Shown here: piece by piece, positions 9,875-21,347 of the stretch
How the letters are laid out: each line of letters begins with the position of its first letter
Position numbering within the stretch: position 1 is the stretch's first letter
Assembly (NCBI RefSeq): GCF_907164915.1
Contig: NC_061863.1
Coordinates: 36,987,382-37,051,381 of the forward strand
Length of the DNA: 64,000 nucleotides
DNA from: Impatiens glandulifera
Taxonomy: Eukaryota > Streptophyta > Magnoliopsida > Ericales > Balsaminaceae
Reading direction: 5' to 3'
Notes under the pieces: generated by a model
What the model saw: only the letters and a program-made list of their open reading frames with translations
The model's database searches: none
What the model was told of the DNA's origin: nothing
Program-made: the position numbers and the translations under genes

Positions 9875-11735
9875 TGTTAGATTAAGTTAAACAATGAAAA
9901 ATGGGGAATTATGTTTAAAATGGAAATAATTAATTAAGTTTAATTAAGAAAAACGATTTAATTGATTAAAATGAACTTAGGATAATAAAAATGAATACGA
10001 CATAGTTTTGATGATGCATTGATAAATCAATAAAACTAAGTTCGACAAATGTTTAATGGGTAGGTAGAACTGAAGAGGCGCTGACAACATAATTGACGTC
10101 AGTAGAGCTAAAGAGGCGTTGTTAGTAGGGTTGCCAATAATAGAATTGACTTCAACATATTAGAAGCAGGCTTGCTTCAACAGCAGAGTTAAAAAGCGTT
10201 GGCAGCAACCTTGCCCCAATAGTAGAGTTGAAGAAGCGCTAGCAGCAGCCTTGCTTCAATAGTAGAGTTGAAGAGGCGCTAGCAACAACCTTGTTCCATC
10301 ATCAGAGCTGAAGAAGCGCTGGAAGAAGCCTAGCGCTAACAACACAATAAAGAAGCACTAACAACAGACTGAAGAAGCGCAAAAAACAGACTGAAGAAGC
10401 GCTAGCAGCAACCTTGTTTCAACAGAACAACTTTATTTCGCTAATAGTAGAGTAGCGAACAATAGTGTTGGGCCAAAAGTTGTGTTGCGCTAACAACCGA
10501 ATAATGAACAACAGTGTTGCGCCAACAACCGTGTTGCGCTAACAACCAAGTATCGAACATCAATTTTGTGCCAACAACTGTGCTGCGCTAACAACAGAGT
10601 AGAGAAGCGCTATTATATGACTAAAGAAGCGCTAACAGCTGACTAAAGAAGCACTAGCAACATTGCTTCAACAACACATCTGTGTTGCGCTATTAGCCGA
10701 GTAGTGAACAACAATGTTGCGCCAACAAATGTGTTACGCTAACAGCTGAGTAGCGAATAATAGTGTTATGCCAACAACTGTGTTTCTCTAACAGACGAGT
10801 AGTGTACAACAATGTTGCGTGAACAGTTGCGTTGCGCTAATAGTAGAGTAGCGATCAACAGTCTTGGGTCAGCAATAGTATTCACTATCAACAGTCTTCC
10901 ACATCAGCTTAAGACGCCAAATATATAACTACCATGTACATGATTATTCCACTAGATCGTGCAGTACTATCTTGTACGTCACATTCTACCAAATATTCTT
11001 TATTACTACCCCGTACACCACGTTCAACCAAATATTCCCCGTACTAAAATCTCGTACGCTACGATCCAATGAATATTATTCTTATGTGTATTATCCCGTA
11101 CATCTGGCGTATAACCATCAAAAAGCTGACACGTATCTACGGATTAGATTCGACCGTTGCCGTGCACATAATATAAAAAGGGCATCAAAGGACAACGTCG
11201 AATCTCTCGAATCTTGAATTCTGAATCTCTGAATCTCTCGACTCGATTAATCTCTCACTAAGTTTATTCTGTAAATCATTACGTTAAGTTGAGCAATAAT
11301 ATATTGTACGACCTGATAGTATTTTCAGTGTTGTAAGTTGAACAGAACATTGTCTGTTCAATAGAGAGTGATAGCTAGGAGTTCAAAATAGGCAGCTTTT
11401 AAGACCTGTGATCTGAGTGGATTTGTGTAGAGGCTATACAAATCAAAGTTTTCTAGTGGAACCCTTCTGGAAACAGAAGAAGGAGTGACGTAAGAGTTTT
11501 ATCTTCGAACATCCATAAAATCTTGTGTTGTTACTTTACTGCTTTATTCTATCTTGCATATGCCGCTTCAAATCTAACAAACACTTTTTGCACTTGAAAC
11601 CGTTCAAGAACTTGCTACTATTTATTGAAGAATAGAAACATATTTTCAATCTCTAACAGGATTAAAATTGCATTGAAAGTGAAAATTAGCACAATAATAT
11701 TCAACTCCCTTCTATTGTTTTCACCGATGCTAACA
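9875..11735 (+). repeat. Element A 3' LTR
   Basis: 1861 bp, TGTTAGATTAAG to GATGCTAACA, uninterrupted. It shows the intact layout: AT-rich start, minisatellite, U3 motifs including TATAAAAAG (11172), then the AAGGAGTGACGTAAGAGTTTTATC block (about 11458-11520). Confidence 0.9.
10060..10885 (+). repeat. LTR-internal minisatellite of element A, 3' copy
   Basis: Same repeat themes as 1535-2166. Units built on AGCGCTAACA, GAAGAAGCGCTGGCAGCA and GTGTTGCGCTAACA recur with imperfect spacing of about 45-60 bp. Confidence 0.75.
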
Positions 11736-13929
11736 ATTTATATAAATTAATTGTTCCAATAATAGGTTGGCATCAGTCTAAAAGGAGTAATTCTCACTAT
11801 TTATTAAATTTCATTAACGAGTTTGCATCAAGCCATTATAATTATTGAATGTCTATTTATTGTGTCTTAAGTCTATCTAATAAAATATTCTATGTTTAGT
11901 CCAAAGGTGATTTTGGAATCTCATTAGATTTTTCTAAACTTAAAGTTGAAATAGATCATCGAATTCACTCTTTGGGAACACATGTGAATCTCAATGTGAA
12001 CTCTCGTATTTATTGATTTGTTTAAATATTTGTTTGTTGATAGATCATGAATCCTTGCACACGAAGGACTCCACTAGTTCATGGGAACGTGGATTAAAGA
12101 AACGAGTAGGAGAACTTGGATCCCTTAAGAATGCAACATCAAAATCGAGAATTTTCCCAAAAGAGTTTTAAAATCCCGAGAGTTTTTATGCATGTCGAAA
12201 ATGTTTTTAGAAACACTATACTCTCTATTACGAAACTTTTTGGGGTTACGAGACACCCGATATGACTCTAATAAAACGTACTTTTTTTAAAGTATTCCAA
12301 AAATTCTGAAAATTTTCAAGGAGGTCAAAAAATATTTTATGAAATATTGCGAAAATTTTATAATTTTCCAGTCTATAAAGCTCCCGAAATGAGCATTCCT
12401 AAATAAACTATTTTTTAAACAGACTCAAAATATTATGAAAAAATAATTCTTTTTTTTGAAAATAATATTTTGACCATCCTGAATTTTTAAAGTTTTATAA
12501 AATTATTTGTAAGCTCCAATTGAAAGAACAAAGTTGTTTACATAAAAAGAATAAGGATTTTTCTAAAGTTGGAAATTGAAACTTTATATCAAAAATTGGA
12601 TGAATATAAATTGGAGGACCGAATTGGACGTTGACAATAGTTCAAGGCCAAACGAATTCGTATTCCCAGAAAATAATTAGAATTTGAAAATTTGGGGTTA
12701 AAATTTAACTAGGCTGAATGTACCGGTGCTGAATTAATTAATGTAATCACTAAAAATCTACACATCAATTTATAATATGAAAATAATTATTTTGATTTAT
12801 TTTTGAATAAATAAAATCAAAATATTTACCCAAAGGTCAAAAACTAATTAAAATAATTAATTTGATTAATTATTGTGATAATTAATTTGATTAATTATTC
12901 TGATAATTAATGACTAATTAATTAAGAAAAATAGCTAAAATAAAATTATTTGAGATAAATGTTGTACTCGTTTATCTTAAAATAATTTTAGAAAAAAATC
13001 AATTGATTCAAATAAATAATTTAGGATGAAGTGAGTTACTCATTTCATCCCATAAAATTATTTATATAATCCTAAAATATGTAAAAAATAAATGAATAAA
13101 ACTTAGCAAAATATTTGTCATATTCATTTTAATATTTTGTCTATTTAAAAAAGATAAAAAAAATAAAGCCAAAAGAGTGAAAAAAATAAAGGTTTTAAAT
13201 ATTTTATTTTAAGGTTTTAAATAAAAATGAAATATGTAATCGGGTGTAGCCAAATTAAAAAATCCAGTTATAGCCGAAACTAGAGCCTTTGGATGGAACC
13301 TAGATTTTCATCCAACACCCATGAAGCTCCTGCGTAGCCAAAGAAGCGCGCACCCAAGAACCAGACGATCGACTCACGCTTGTTAGCCGGATCGCTAACG
13401 GATCTCCCAAACATCAATTGTGTTGGATGGACCACCGACGGAATGTGCTAAAGTGTATGAAAAGACGTTGTTTCAACTGCCACCATCATCTTCAATACAT
13501 CACCCGAAAGATGAGGATGATGCCTCATCTTTTTATTTTCTAAAAGTGTCTCCACAATCAACCAAATCGGCTGATTCAAAAGCTAAAATGAGTATCCTAC
13601 TTCGATGATTAATTTTACTACTTCAATAAGGATGACTTATCTCTATTTCGTCAAGTTGGCTCAAGAACAGCCAAAACGCAAATAATGGATTTTGGATGAT
13701 TTGATCCACTTGAAGCCTCCACCGACTTAATCATACTATAAACAACCCCCCTCAATCATTCTAAAGGCAAGAGATAAAATATGAAACCCTGAATCAAAAG
13801 AAAAATAAAAAATTCTTCCATTGAAACTCAATGTTTGAAAATTTTCAAATTTTCTGTTTAAATCTCTAAAGCTTGGATCCAGGCATCCCAAAAGCTTCTA
13901 TAAGATCTAAGAAGTGTTCTCCAATACTT
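11736..13929. other. About 2.2 kb without a supported gene
   Basis: AT-rich, with many runs of ATTTTGAAAA type. The stretch 12100-12500 resembles decayed LTR sequence in composition, but no partner LTR is in the window. A 62-codon frame at 13420-13608 has no motif and no promoter context, and I do not call it. Confidence 0.5.
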
Positions 13930-14287
13930 GGTTTAGGATAAAAGGTGTGGGAAAGTGTGTGTAAGGTCATGAGATGAAATTATATGTTGATTATAATTTG
14001 GTGTTTGGTTTGTCAGAAGTGGAGAATAATTTAAGAGATTGGTAACAAATGAGATATTAGTGGTTAAAAATATATAAATGAGATGTTGATTGAACGAAAT
14101 GTAAGAGTGTGTTACGTCACTAGATTAAAGGTTAATTGCGATTAGTGAGTTATTTGTCGAGGGGAGAGAGAGACATGAAAAAGTGAGTCACAAGATTAGA
14201 GGTCAATTAAGGGATTGATATATATATTATACGATGATAAGAGGTGTGTGAAAGTGTGTAAGTTCACGAGATGAGATGTTAATTGAT
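13930..14287. repeat. Degenerate tandem repeat, left of element D
   Basis: Imperfect units of about 110-120 bp built on GGTGTGTGAAAGTGTGTAAGG, CACGAGATGAGATGTTGATT and TTGGTGTTTGGTTTGTC. The same units resume at 29998 on the other side of element D, so D inserted into the array. Confidence 0.65.
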
Positions 14288-15512
14288 TGTTAGGATTGGG
14301 ATCGCCGATAGAGGACTGGGGTCCGACTAAAGGAGACCTCTTTACACACACACAATGGTTGGCGCTAATTCGGTTAGGAATTAACAACGGTCTTAACACT
14401 ACACAGTCTATCACAAACTCTTTAACCGGGTTCAATTGCGGAAATGTTTTTTTCAGCCTGAAGCAACACACACACAAATCGATTGAAGAAGAGGTAGAGA
14501 AGGATAAGTTAAAATGAGAAGAAACCGGTTCGGTTGGTTTGGTGACCGAAAATAAATGAAGAACACAAAACACAGATTTTATGGATGTTCGAAGATGAAA
14601 CTCTTACGTCACCCCTTATTCTCAAAGAATGAGAAGGATATTCACTAAGGAATATTCAACACCACAAAACACCACACAATCGAGTCTTATTTACTACTTT
14701 ATGTTCACTTTACAGTATTGTAATACAGTTTTACAAATATGTAAATACTCATAAATAGTTTGTTTTATCACTCAATAGATTTGTAAATTTCTCAAAGTAT
14801 GTTCGCAAGAGTGAAAAGATTGCGCAAGAGTTCCAGAATCAAAGAGATGAAGAAGATTTTCTTTAGCCCTTTAGCTTCCTTTTATAGTAGAAATATGACA
14901 ATGGTCATATTTCACTCTCTAAGATGGTTGGTCAAAAAGATCCGCAATCCGGTGGAAGCTTCCCAAATCATGATTCCGTGCAGGCTTAAATTATGTAGCT
15001 TGTACGTTTATGTATTTGTACACTTGACAACTATACATTTGTCGGTTGCCTGCTCCTTGGAGGTTGCTTTTGGATTTATACCAAATTTGGTAATTGTTCA
15101 TCTGACAGCTGCCTTCAGTCTAATCAGTAGACTTATATCAGAAGATAAGTGACGCAGTCTAAACCTTTGAAGATCTTTCTCTGCACATTCCAAGGAATAT
15201 ATATTTGCATCAACACGTCAACTGCCAATGTATCCATTTCTTTGATTTGATTTAATCTGTCCGGTGAAAATATTTGTTGCCTTTAGGATTTGTTCTGACC
15301 AGACACATGTCGGTTGATAAATTGACCGGTCCTGAATTCTAGCCGAGCTGGACATCCGATAATATAAATAATTTGTTTCGGTTTATGCTGTTTTGGAAGA
15401 ATAGTTTTGACTGGCCATGTTGAAAGTATGTACCTACAGATAGAGTTGAATTTAATTAACTTCTTTTAGATAATTAATTACTTATTAATTAACTTATCTA
15501 ATTTTTCTAACA
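14288..15512 (-). repeat. Element D 3' LTR
   Basis: In minus sense it starts TGTTAGAAAAATTAG and ends CAATCCTAACA. It aligns with 28754-29997. It contains the conserved block in minus sense near 14575-14650 (GACGTAAGAGTTTCATCTTC, GAACATCCATAAAA). Confidence 0.9.
14880..14913 (-). promoter_or_regulatory. TATA box and adjacent palindrome in D 3' LTR
   Basis: Minus-sense TATAAAA lies at 14880-14886. Immediately upstream, GAAATATGAC and GTCATATTTC (14890-14899 and 14904-14913) form a perfect 10-bp inverted repeat with a 4-base spacer. In the other LTR the same place (about 29370) keeps the palindrome with mismatches. Confidence 0.6.
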
Positions 15513-15690
15513 ATTTCTCCCTTTTTAATTATTTAAGTTAAATATTCAAAACCCTGTAATTGATGGCCGGTTTTAAAGAACTTATATTTATTTGGCCGGT
15601 TTTTGAAAAACGGTTTGATATAAAGAGAACTCTATTTGAGGAAGAATTTTGTATGAAAATTTTTGTATACTTAACAATTTCTTCCTTTTT
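15513..15690 (-). other. Repeated polypurine tracts of D
   Basis: Minus-sense AAAAAGGGAGAAAT directly precedes the LTR start. A second copy (AAAAAGGAAGAAAT) lies at about 15677-15690. Multiple purine tracts before the 3' LTR are typical of Sireviruses. Confidence 0.7.
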
Positions 15691-15939
15691 GATATTTTTA
15701 CTTAAAAGTATCAAAACCAGTAAGTTGAAACTGAAATCGAAGACTTTGTATTTTCCAAAATATCATAATTTCCCAAAATAGTCGTAAGTCATATTAATAT
15801 ATATAATTTTAAACCGAATAATATAGATTTCCAAAAATATCATAAGTTATAGTTATAGGATATATATATATTTGAAACAGAAAACTTAAAGGTTGAGTAT
15901 TTATAGTTATAGGATATAAATACTTGTCTGTGCAGCACG

Positions 15940-18692
15940 GGCTAAAACCGATGTTACTTGTGATCTTTTTCTTTTCTTTGCCTAAGCCCTTGTCTGTTTG
16001 GCAATCGGGGTGGATGACTATCTTCTTTCTTCATTTGCCACGTCTAAAATATGTTGTTGCTGAAAGTTTCTAGCCGCATCGGCGTTTGCTTGTTTAGCCA
16101 CTACAGGATTATCCTCTTCGTTTTGAATTTTCTAGGCTAATTCTGCATCAGTCATTTTGGTTTCCTTGGCCAGACGTGCCCTTTCTTCCTCATTGGCCTA
16201 AATCTGTCTGACCATCACTTCATCTCTTCGTATTTGCACTTCATTGGAAACAACTTTGAATCTTTCCAATTCATCTAACTGGACCGACATGGCTTGCACC
16301 ATTTCTAGAGTTTGAGAGGCGACCTTTTCAACATTTTCTATTTTGGAATCTGTCAAAGATGCCCTAGATTGCAGGGATGCCTGCCACAAGGTCATGGAGT
16401 CCTGAACTATTTTCTAAATAAATGTCTTCATTAAATCCGAAAATGGAACAATAGCCTGAGTTTGTACCGGAGGCGCAGAATGAACCGATAGAGTTGTATC
16501 GGTCTATCTTGGAGGGTTGTTCTCTATAGAATCATTTCGGTTAGGAGACTTACCCGATGGAGACTTGTCAATAGTTGTGTTCTTGCCCTGGACATTTTCG
16601 GTAGATGGGGAAGCCATTACAACATCTTTTTCTGGAGACGCGGAGGGAGATTAAGATTGACTTTCTTCATGTTCATCCTCTGCCGATCTGGATGATTGAC
16701 CGACCTCAAAAGTTGTCTGTTCAGGCTGTTTCACTTTTCGGTCAACCTCTTCAACCGGAGTAAAGTACATTGCAACATTCCTCTCAGTTTCTTCTTCCAT
16801 TCTCTTGATATTGGCTTGAAGTCTCTCTTCAACCGATTTCAGGGTTTCCATCACATTCTTATATACCCCGGTTATTCCACCCCTAGCCATATGATTTTGA
16901 TGAGCGGTTTCCATTGCCGACGTTATTATTTTTAGTTTTGCGTTGCCTTCGACCAACCTTGCCCTTGACATGGCTACCGGTACGGATGATGTCTTGGAGA
17001 GTTCAATCACCTTTTTCTCTAAGTTTATTAAGGTGGAACATCTGTCGGTTTCAGAATAGTTAGGGAGCATATCCCTGAATAATATTTCGGTCCTTAGTCT
17101 CGACCATTCATAGAAAGAGTTTGATAAATCATGAGCTTCGTCCGCAACCATCTTGAAGACACCATACAAAATTTCATTGGCTCCATCATCGACCATTTTA
17201 GAGTCCAGAATCTCAGCATCCGGAGTTATTGTGTTGTTAACCGTCTCCTCATGAGTCAGATTTTGATCAGGTCCGATTGAAATATTTTCATCACCAACTG
17301 GACCAGTTGAACCTCCAGCAGTATGGGCACTCTCATGTGCCGAAGAATGTTAACCTAACACCCCTTCTTCAATTCTTTCAGCCGTCTCATCGGCTTGTTC
17401 AACATTTCGTTCAACAGTCTCATCGGCTTGTTCAACATTTCTTTCAGCCATCTCGTCGACTTGTTCAACATTGTTTGTCCGGTCAGTTTCAGTTGTCTGG
17501 CCAGTCTCAACACGATTACTCGTTACATCGGTTTCAACCAACTGATTGACATCATTTACAATATCATCAATAATATCCGACGTTCCCTATTGGACCTCTA
17601 AAGTCGTAAGCCTAACAGGTTGAATATCGGAGTTTCTGGGTAGAGAGGTAGTAGCTGGAGTAGGGGTACTTACCTCAGGAATGAGAGTTTCTTTGGATTT
17701 GCATAGGCCGATTATGCTGGCCAACGATTCAGCACGAGTAGGATTTTCCAGATTTTGAACAGGTTCGGCTTGAATCTGAACATCAACCGGAGTGGGGGCA
17801 GGAGTACCTTCGCGGTTAACTAGCTGGGAGATGTAGTAGTATGAGTTTTATCGCTGTTGGATGCCTCACTGACCGTTTTCTCAGCGACCGACTTCTTTCC
17901 TTTCTTAACTGTTTGCTTGTTTTCTTTCTTCTTTGGCTTCTTAGCCTTTGGTTCCTTCTCTTTTGGTTTCTTTTCTCTTGGTGCTTTGTCCTTTCCGGTT
18001 TGAACCAAGCTTTTCCCAATATTCATAGAATTTAAAATCTTGTTCTTAGAAAGAACAGTACCTGGAGTGATTGAAATCTGAACATGGAGCAGAATTTTAC
18101 CAATCTGTATCGCATACCCTAATGACCAGTCCTTCTTCTCAGCCACCATTTCACACAGAATTTCAAACAAGGTACCAACCCAGTTTATTTTCTCACCGCA
18201 GATGATTCTGGCGATCATTTCGAATTTAGACTAAGTAAGGTTATCAAAGTTACCTCCTTTTCCCTGAAGGGATTTGGAGACGATGTCAAGTAGCAGCCGA
18301 TATTCGAATTTCAAGGCACTTTTCTTTTCGGTGAACTCCACCGGTTCATCCGAGTTCATCTTCTGAATCTCCAAGGCCTCTTCTTCCGATAGATCGGTCA
18401 GAAAGTCGCGCCCCTTTGTTGGAAGACTAAGGGCCTTTGCAAAAAACTTCTCTGTTATCTGAAAGTTCTGACTTCCCACCATTGCATGGATGAATTTCTT
18501 CCTGAGTTTAACATTCTCGAAGAACACCTTAACCTCCTCTTAATGCAAGACGAATGGGCCTCCAAGGAAGAACTTCAGCTCTTAGTTCTTGATCGAATCC
18601 ATCAACCTTCGAACCTCCTCTGTTCCATTGCTTTGGATCTCCTCGAAATCAACCTGAATGACATGAACAAAGAGTGCACTATCACGTCCCAT
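15940..18692 (-). pseudogene. Accessory gene, copy 3 (longest) of element D
   Basis: Function unknown; not gag, pol or a membrane-anchored envelope protein. In minus sense it starts at 18692 with MGRDSALFVHV. An N-terminal domain follows with FFLGGPFVLH, EEVKVFFEN, KALSLPTKGRD, FEYRLLLDIVSKSLQGKGGNFD and INWVGTLFEIL...GYAIQIG. Next come a lysine-rich linker (EKKPKEKEPKAKKPKKKENK), an acidic region with three copies of NVEQADETAER, and a helical domain around 16650-17200 (FYEWSRLRTEI, LEKKVIELSKTSSVP). The end is a coiled-coil segment (ENVEKVASQTLEMVQAM) and a basic tail (AKKRKR). Frames are interrupted by several stops. The order matches the gene at 45671-48795 in element H. From memory, similar multi-copy predicted proteins occur in other asterid genomes; a database search would settle this. 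Confidence 0.7.
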
Positions 18693-18799
18693 AGTTGAAA
18701 TTTGGAAGAACTTAGAAGAATTTGAGAGATAATATGTGAGAGAAAAAGAAATTTCTAGAGAGATAAAGCGATGTAATTGAAATAATGTTCAAGATCTCA

Positions 18800-18807
18800 T
18801 TATATAT
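18800..18807 (-). promoter_or_regulatory. TATA box for accessory copy 3
   Basis: Minus-sense CATATATAATG lies about 108 bp before the start codon at 18692. It is followed by a CT-rich untranslated stretch (ATCTCTCTAG, TTTTTCTCTCAC) typical of plant 5' leaders. Confidence 0.5.
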
Positions 18808-19169
18808 GTGATGGACGTGGCGGTTATGTCACCGAACCGTCACATCCTTTCAGCAAAACGGCGCCAACTTTCACTCCAAAAGTTACTACGATAACATGTT
18901 GGCGGTAAAAATCAGCGGTAAATGCGGATGATAAATAGTGGGTGATAAAGTTGTTTTGATGGTAACTTTTAAGCGGTAAATTTAAACTGAACTGAATTAA
19001 ACCGAACCGAATTAAAAATGAACCGAATAATGATGAACCAAAAAATGATACACATTCATTTAAGTTAAACGGTTTCTTTTAAAAATTCAAACATAGTCCG
19101 GTTAGATATAACAACCGGTCATACGTCAAAGTGATCAGTTGTTCGTTAAAACTAGCTAAATTAAAGTCT

Positions 19170-19847
19170 TAAGATCTAGATTGTATTCTCTGGATCCATC
19201 TTTCCACCGATTCGTCGGTCAGAATATTGGCCGGACTAACCGGGGTTCCCGGTTCAAGGTCTGGGATGATAGAACGAAGATATCGGTTATTCTAAGGTGC
19301 ATAGCCGATCCTTCTTCTAGAGGATTGAATCAACTTCTTCAGGTTGTTGAAAATAAGCGAAGCCCAGTTGATGGGCGTGTTGCAGGCTATTGTAATCATC
19401 ATGTCATACACTTGTCGAGTGTAGTACTGATTTATCACATGTCCCAAGATGGATCGTTGAATGATGTCGTGGAAGATTTCAAAATAAGGGCAAGATCGGA
19501 TTTGAGACCGTGATAGTTGACAGGATTGAGAGTGTTGGAGACCGTGACAGATACGAAAGGAGAAGGAAAATCCGAAAAACCTTCGGATGGCAAGTCAAAG
19601 AATTCGACAATTGATTCTTCCGAGATCAGGAGGGGTATGTGTTTCATAAATACAACAATTCTTTCATATTCCCTTACAGCGGCTTGATCAAAGAATTCGG
19701 TTACTTCCGAATCCAGAATGGAATCAGATCCTTCCAAGAACTTCCTCAAACCGGAGTCGATAAGAGGTTCAAAAATGATTCCTCTTGTTCTAGAGGTTAA
19801 AGTAGAGTCAAAATCGATGATTAAGGATGATCAAGATTTGAATTCAT
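19170..19847 (-). pseudogene. Accessory gene, copy 2 (N-terminal domain only)
   Basis: Same domain as copy 3. In minus sense it shows IIDFDSTLTSRTRG, SGLRKFLEGSDSILDSEVTE, EFFDLPSEG, then INWASLIFNNLKKLIQS and GYAP near 19260-19370. It has a candidate start at 19847 followed by an early frame change, and further stops. The lysine-rich, helical and coiled-coil parts seen in copy 3 are missing. It lies about 480 bp upstream of copy 3's start. Confidence 0.68.
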
Positions 19848-19931
19848 CTTGAGAATTTTGAGAGAAGGAAGTTCTTTGTCTAGAGTGAGAAACCAAAAGA
19901 TGTTGTAATTTTTGTTTGTGATGAAGGGTTC

Positions 19932-19940
19932 TTTAAATAG
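19932..19940 (-). promoter_or_regulatory. TATA box for accessory copy 2
   Basis: Minus-sense CTATTTAAAG lies about 85 bp before the candidate start at 19847, with a CT-rich leader (TTTCTCACTC, CTTCCTTCTCTC) between. Confidence 0.5.
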
Positions 19941-20439
19941 GGGAGTGGTTTCAAAAGCATTCAATGTCTTCCTTTATTGAAATGATATTTCCGTTATGAA
20001 ATATCTTGTCAATATTCCAAAAGTGCATGCTTTTTGAGATTTTAAAAAAATATTCCTTTTTAGAAAATGTATATTGGGAAAGTGTAACGTAGAATGTCCT
20101 GCGTACGTTGATGGTCAAGATTCTTTGAACATTAGTTAAGTGTAGGCTTTGTTTTGAAAAACAGCTTTTGTTTTTGAATTGTTCGATTTAAACTTGAGAA
20201 GCGGTAGCTTCTCCCCGAGAGTGTGCCCGGTTAGAGATTAAGCATTGTAATAATTAAACCGAATTTTTAAGAACGGATTCCATTAAAGACGATAACCTTC
20301 ATAACCGAAAAGACCAACAAAACAATCGGTATGGATTTGAGATACACATTTTAAATCAGATGGATCCTAGAACTAATAGTGGGATGGACCTATAGACGGA
20401 GTTTTATGGCTTTTTCTTTGTCCAACCAGTGAAGGTATA

Positions 20440-21116
20440 CTTGAATCCTTTCCTTTGTCAGCGGTTGGTTCTGTTAGAGAGTGACACTTGGGCTGAGATA
20501 GATGTTGATGTCAAAGAACATACCGAATAAATGGAGAGCATATCCGGTTTGCCCTTTGTTGGAGATGATCATCTCCTTCAGGTTATTGAAGATGATTCGG
20601 GACCAATTACCGAAGTGCCTTCGGTGATGGTAACCATCATTTCGAAGGTTTTATGGGTGTATCTTTGAGTTTTTGTCTTGGCAAGAACATTTTTGCCCAG
20701 AATTTCACTCAAAATCTAGAACTCATTTTAAAAGAGATCTCTTGGGTTCCCAAGTGTCGATCGGAATCATAGAGGTAGAAAAATAATGGTGCATCTCATT
20801 GATTACCATTTGAGAGAAGGTGAGATCGGTGAAACCTTCAGTGGTTATACAGACCGCAACTCAGTGCAAGATCTATCTCACTAAAAAGAAAAGTTTTGCC
20901 CTGGACTTCAGCGTGGATAATATCCCCCTAAATGACCTTGGCGGTGCTGAAAAATTCATTGACTACGTTGTAGTCAATAACGTATAGATCCTCCAAGAAT
21001 TTTCGTAGACCGGATCTTTCAAGAGATCAAAATAGACATTGAGTTTCAACATCTGCAGATTGAGAAACCGATTCGAAGTCTACAAGAAGAATTTTGTTTG
21101 CAAGAAAGCACAGCAT
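20440..21116 (-). pseudogene. Accessory gene, copy 1 (N-terminal domain only)
   Basis: Minus-sense start at 21116 (MLCFLANKILLVDFESVSQS), then SGLRKFLEDLYVIDYNVVNE, FFSTAKVI, a stop, and GDIIHAEVQGKTFLFSEIDL. A second segment near 20510-20600 reads NWSRIIFNNLKEMIISN and GYALHLFG, matching the NW...FNNLK...GYA motif of copies 2 and 3. It is interrupted by stops and frame changes. This is the copy closest to the end of pol (21883). Confidence 0.66.
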
Positions 21117-21168
21117 TTTACTTGATGTTTTTGATAGAAAGTGTGATTTAATGTGAGAAGGGATGTGG

Positions 21169-21347
21169 TATTTAAATAGCCAGGGATCGATTATAATATC
21201 TAGTGGTTTTATACTTATAGTTAGATATAATTGTTACTTCTAAGAGAAGTAATAATGAGTGCAGATATTTGTTATATTTTTAAAAAATACTGTTTTGGTG
21301 GAGTGTTGGTCTTTGTTTTAATAATGATAGACACGTGTCTTCACGTT
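21169..21347 (-). promoter_or_regulatory. Promoter region of accessory copy 1: TATA box and G-box module
   Basis: TATTTAAATA at 21169-21178 lies about 55 bp before the start at 21116. Further upstream, 21325-21347 in minus sense contains AACGTGAAGACACGTGTCT, which includes the G-box CACGTG (21332-21337). Nearly the same module (AACATGAAGACACATGTCT) sits at 45396-45418 before the accessory gene of element H. Confidence 0.55.

Larger units (their letters stand above)
1330..11735 (+). mobile_element. Element A: non-autonomous LTR retrotransposon (TRIM/LARD-like) with nested insertions
   Basis: Both ends carry TGTTAG...TAACA LTRs, and the exact 5-bp duplication ATTTA lies at 1325-1329 and 11736-11740. 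The left LTR (1330-2166 plus 8726-9619) is followed by AGTGGTATCAGAAC, an initiator tRNA-Met type primer site at 9622. The right LTR (9875-11735) is preceded by a purine tract ending GGGGGAAAT. Only 255 bp lie between the LTRs, with no coding capacity, so the element depended on proteins from another element. Without nested element B it is about 3.85 kb, mostly LTR. The primer site and LTR end (GATCCTAACA) resemble the Sirevirus-type elements in this window, making them the likely helpers (inference). Confidence 0.9.

Noticed and set aside
13420..13608. 62-codon frame as a possible host exon
   Set aside because: No family motif, splice sites or promoter context could be supported.
19181..19513. 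110-codon plus-strand frame
   Set aside because: It is the antisense of accessory copy 2, whose minus-strand translation carries the conserved motifs.
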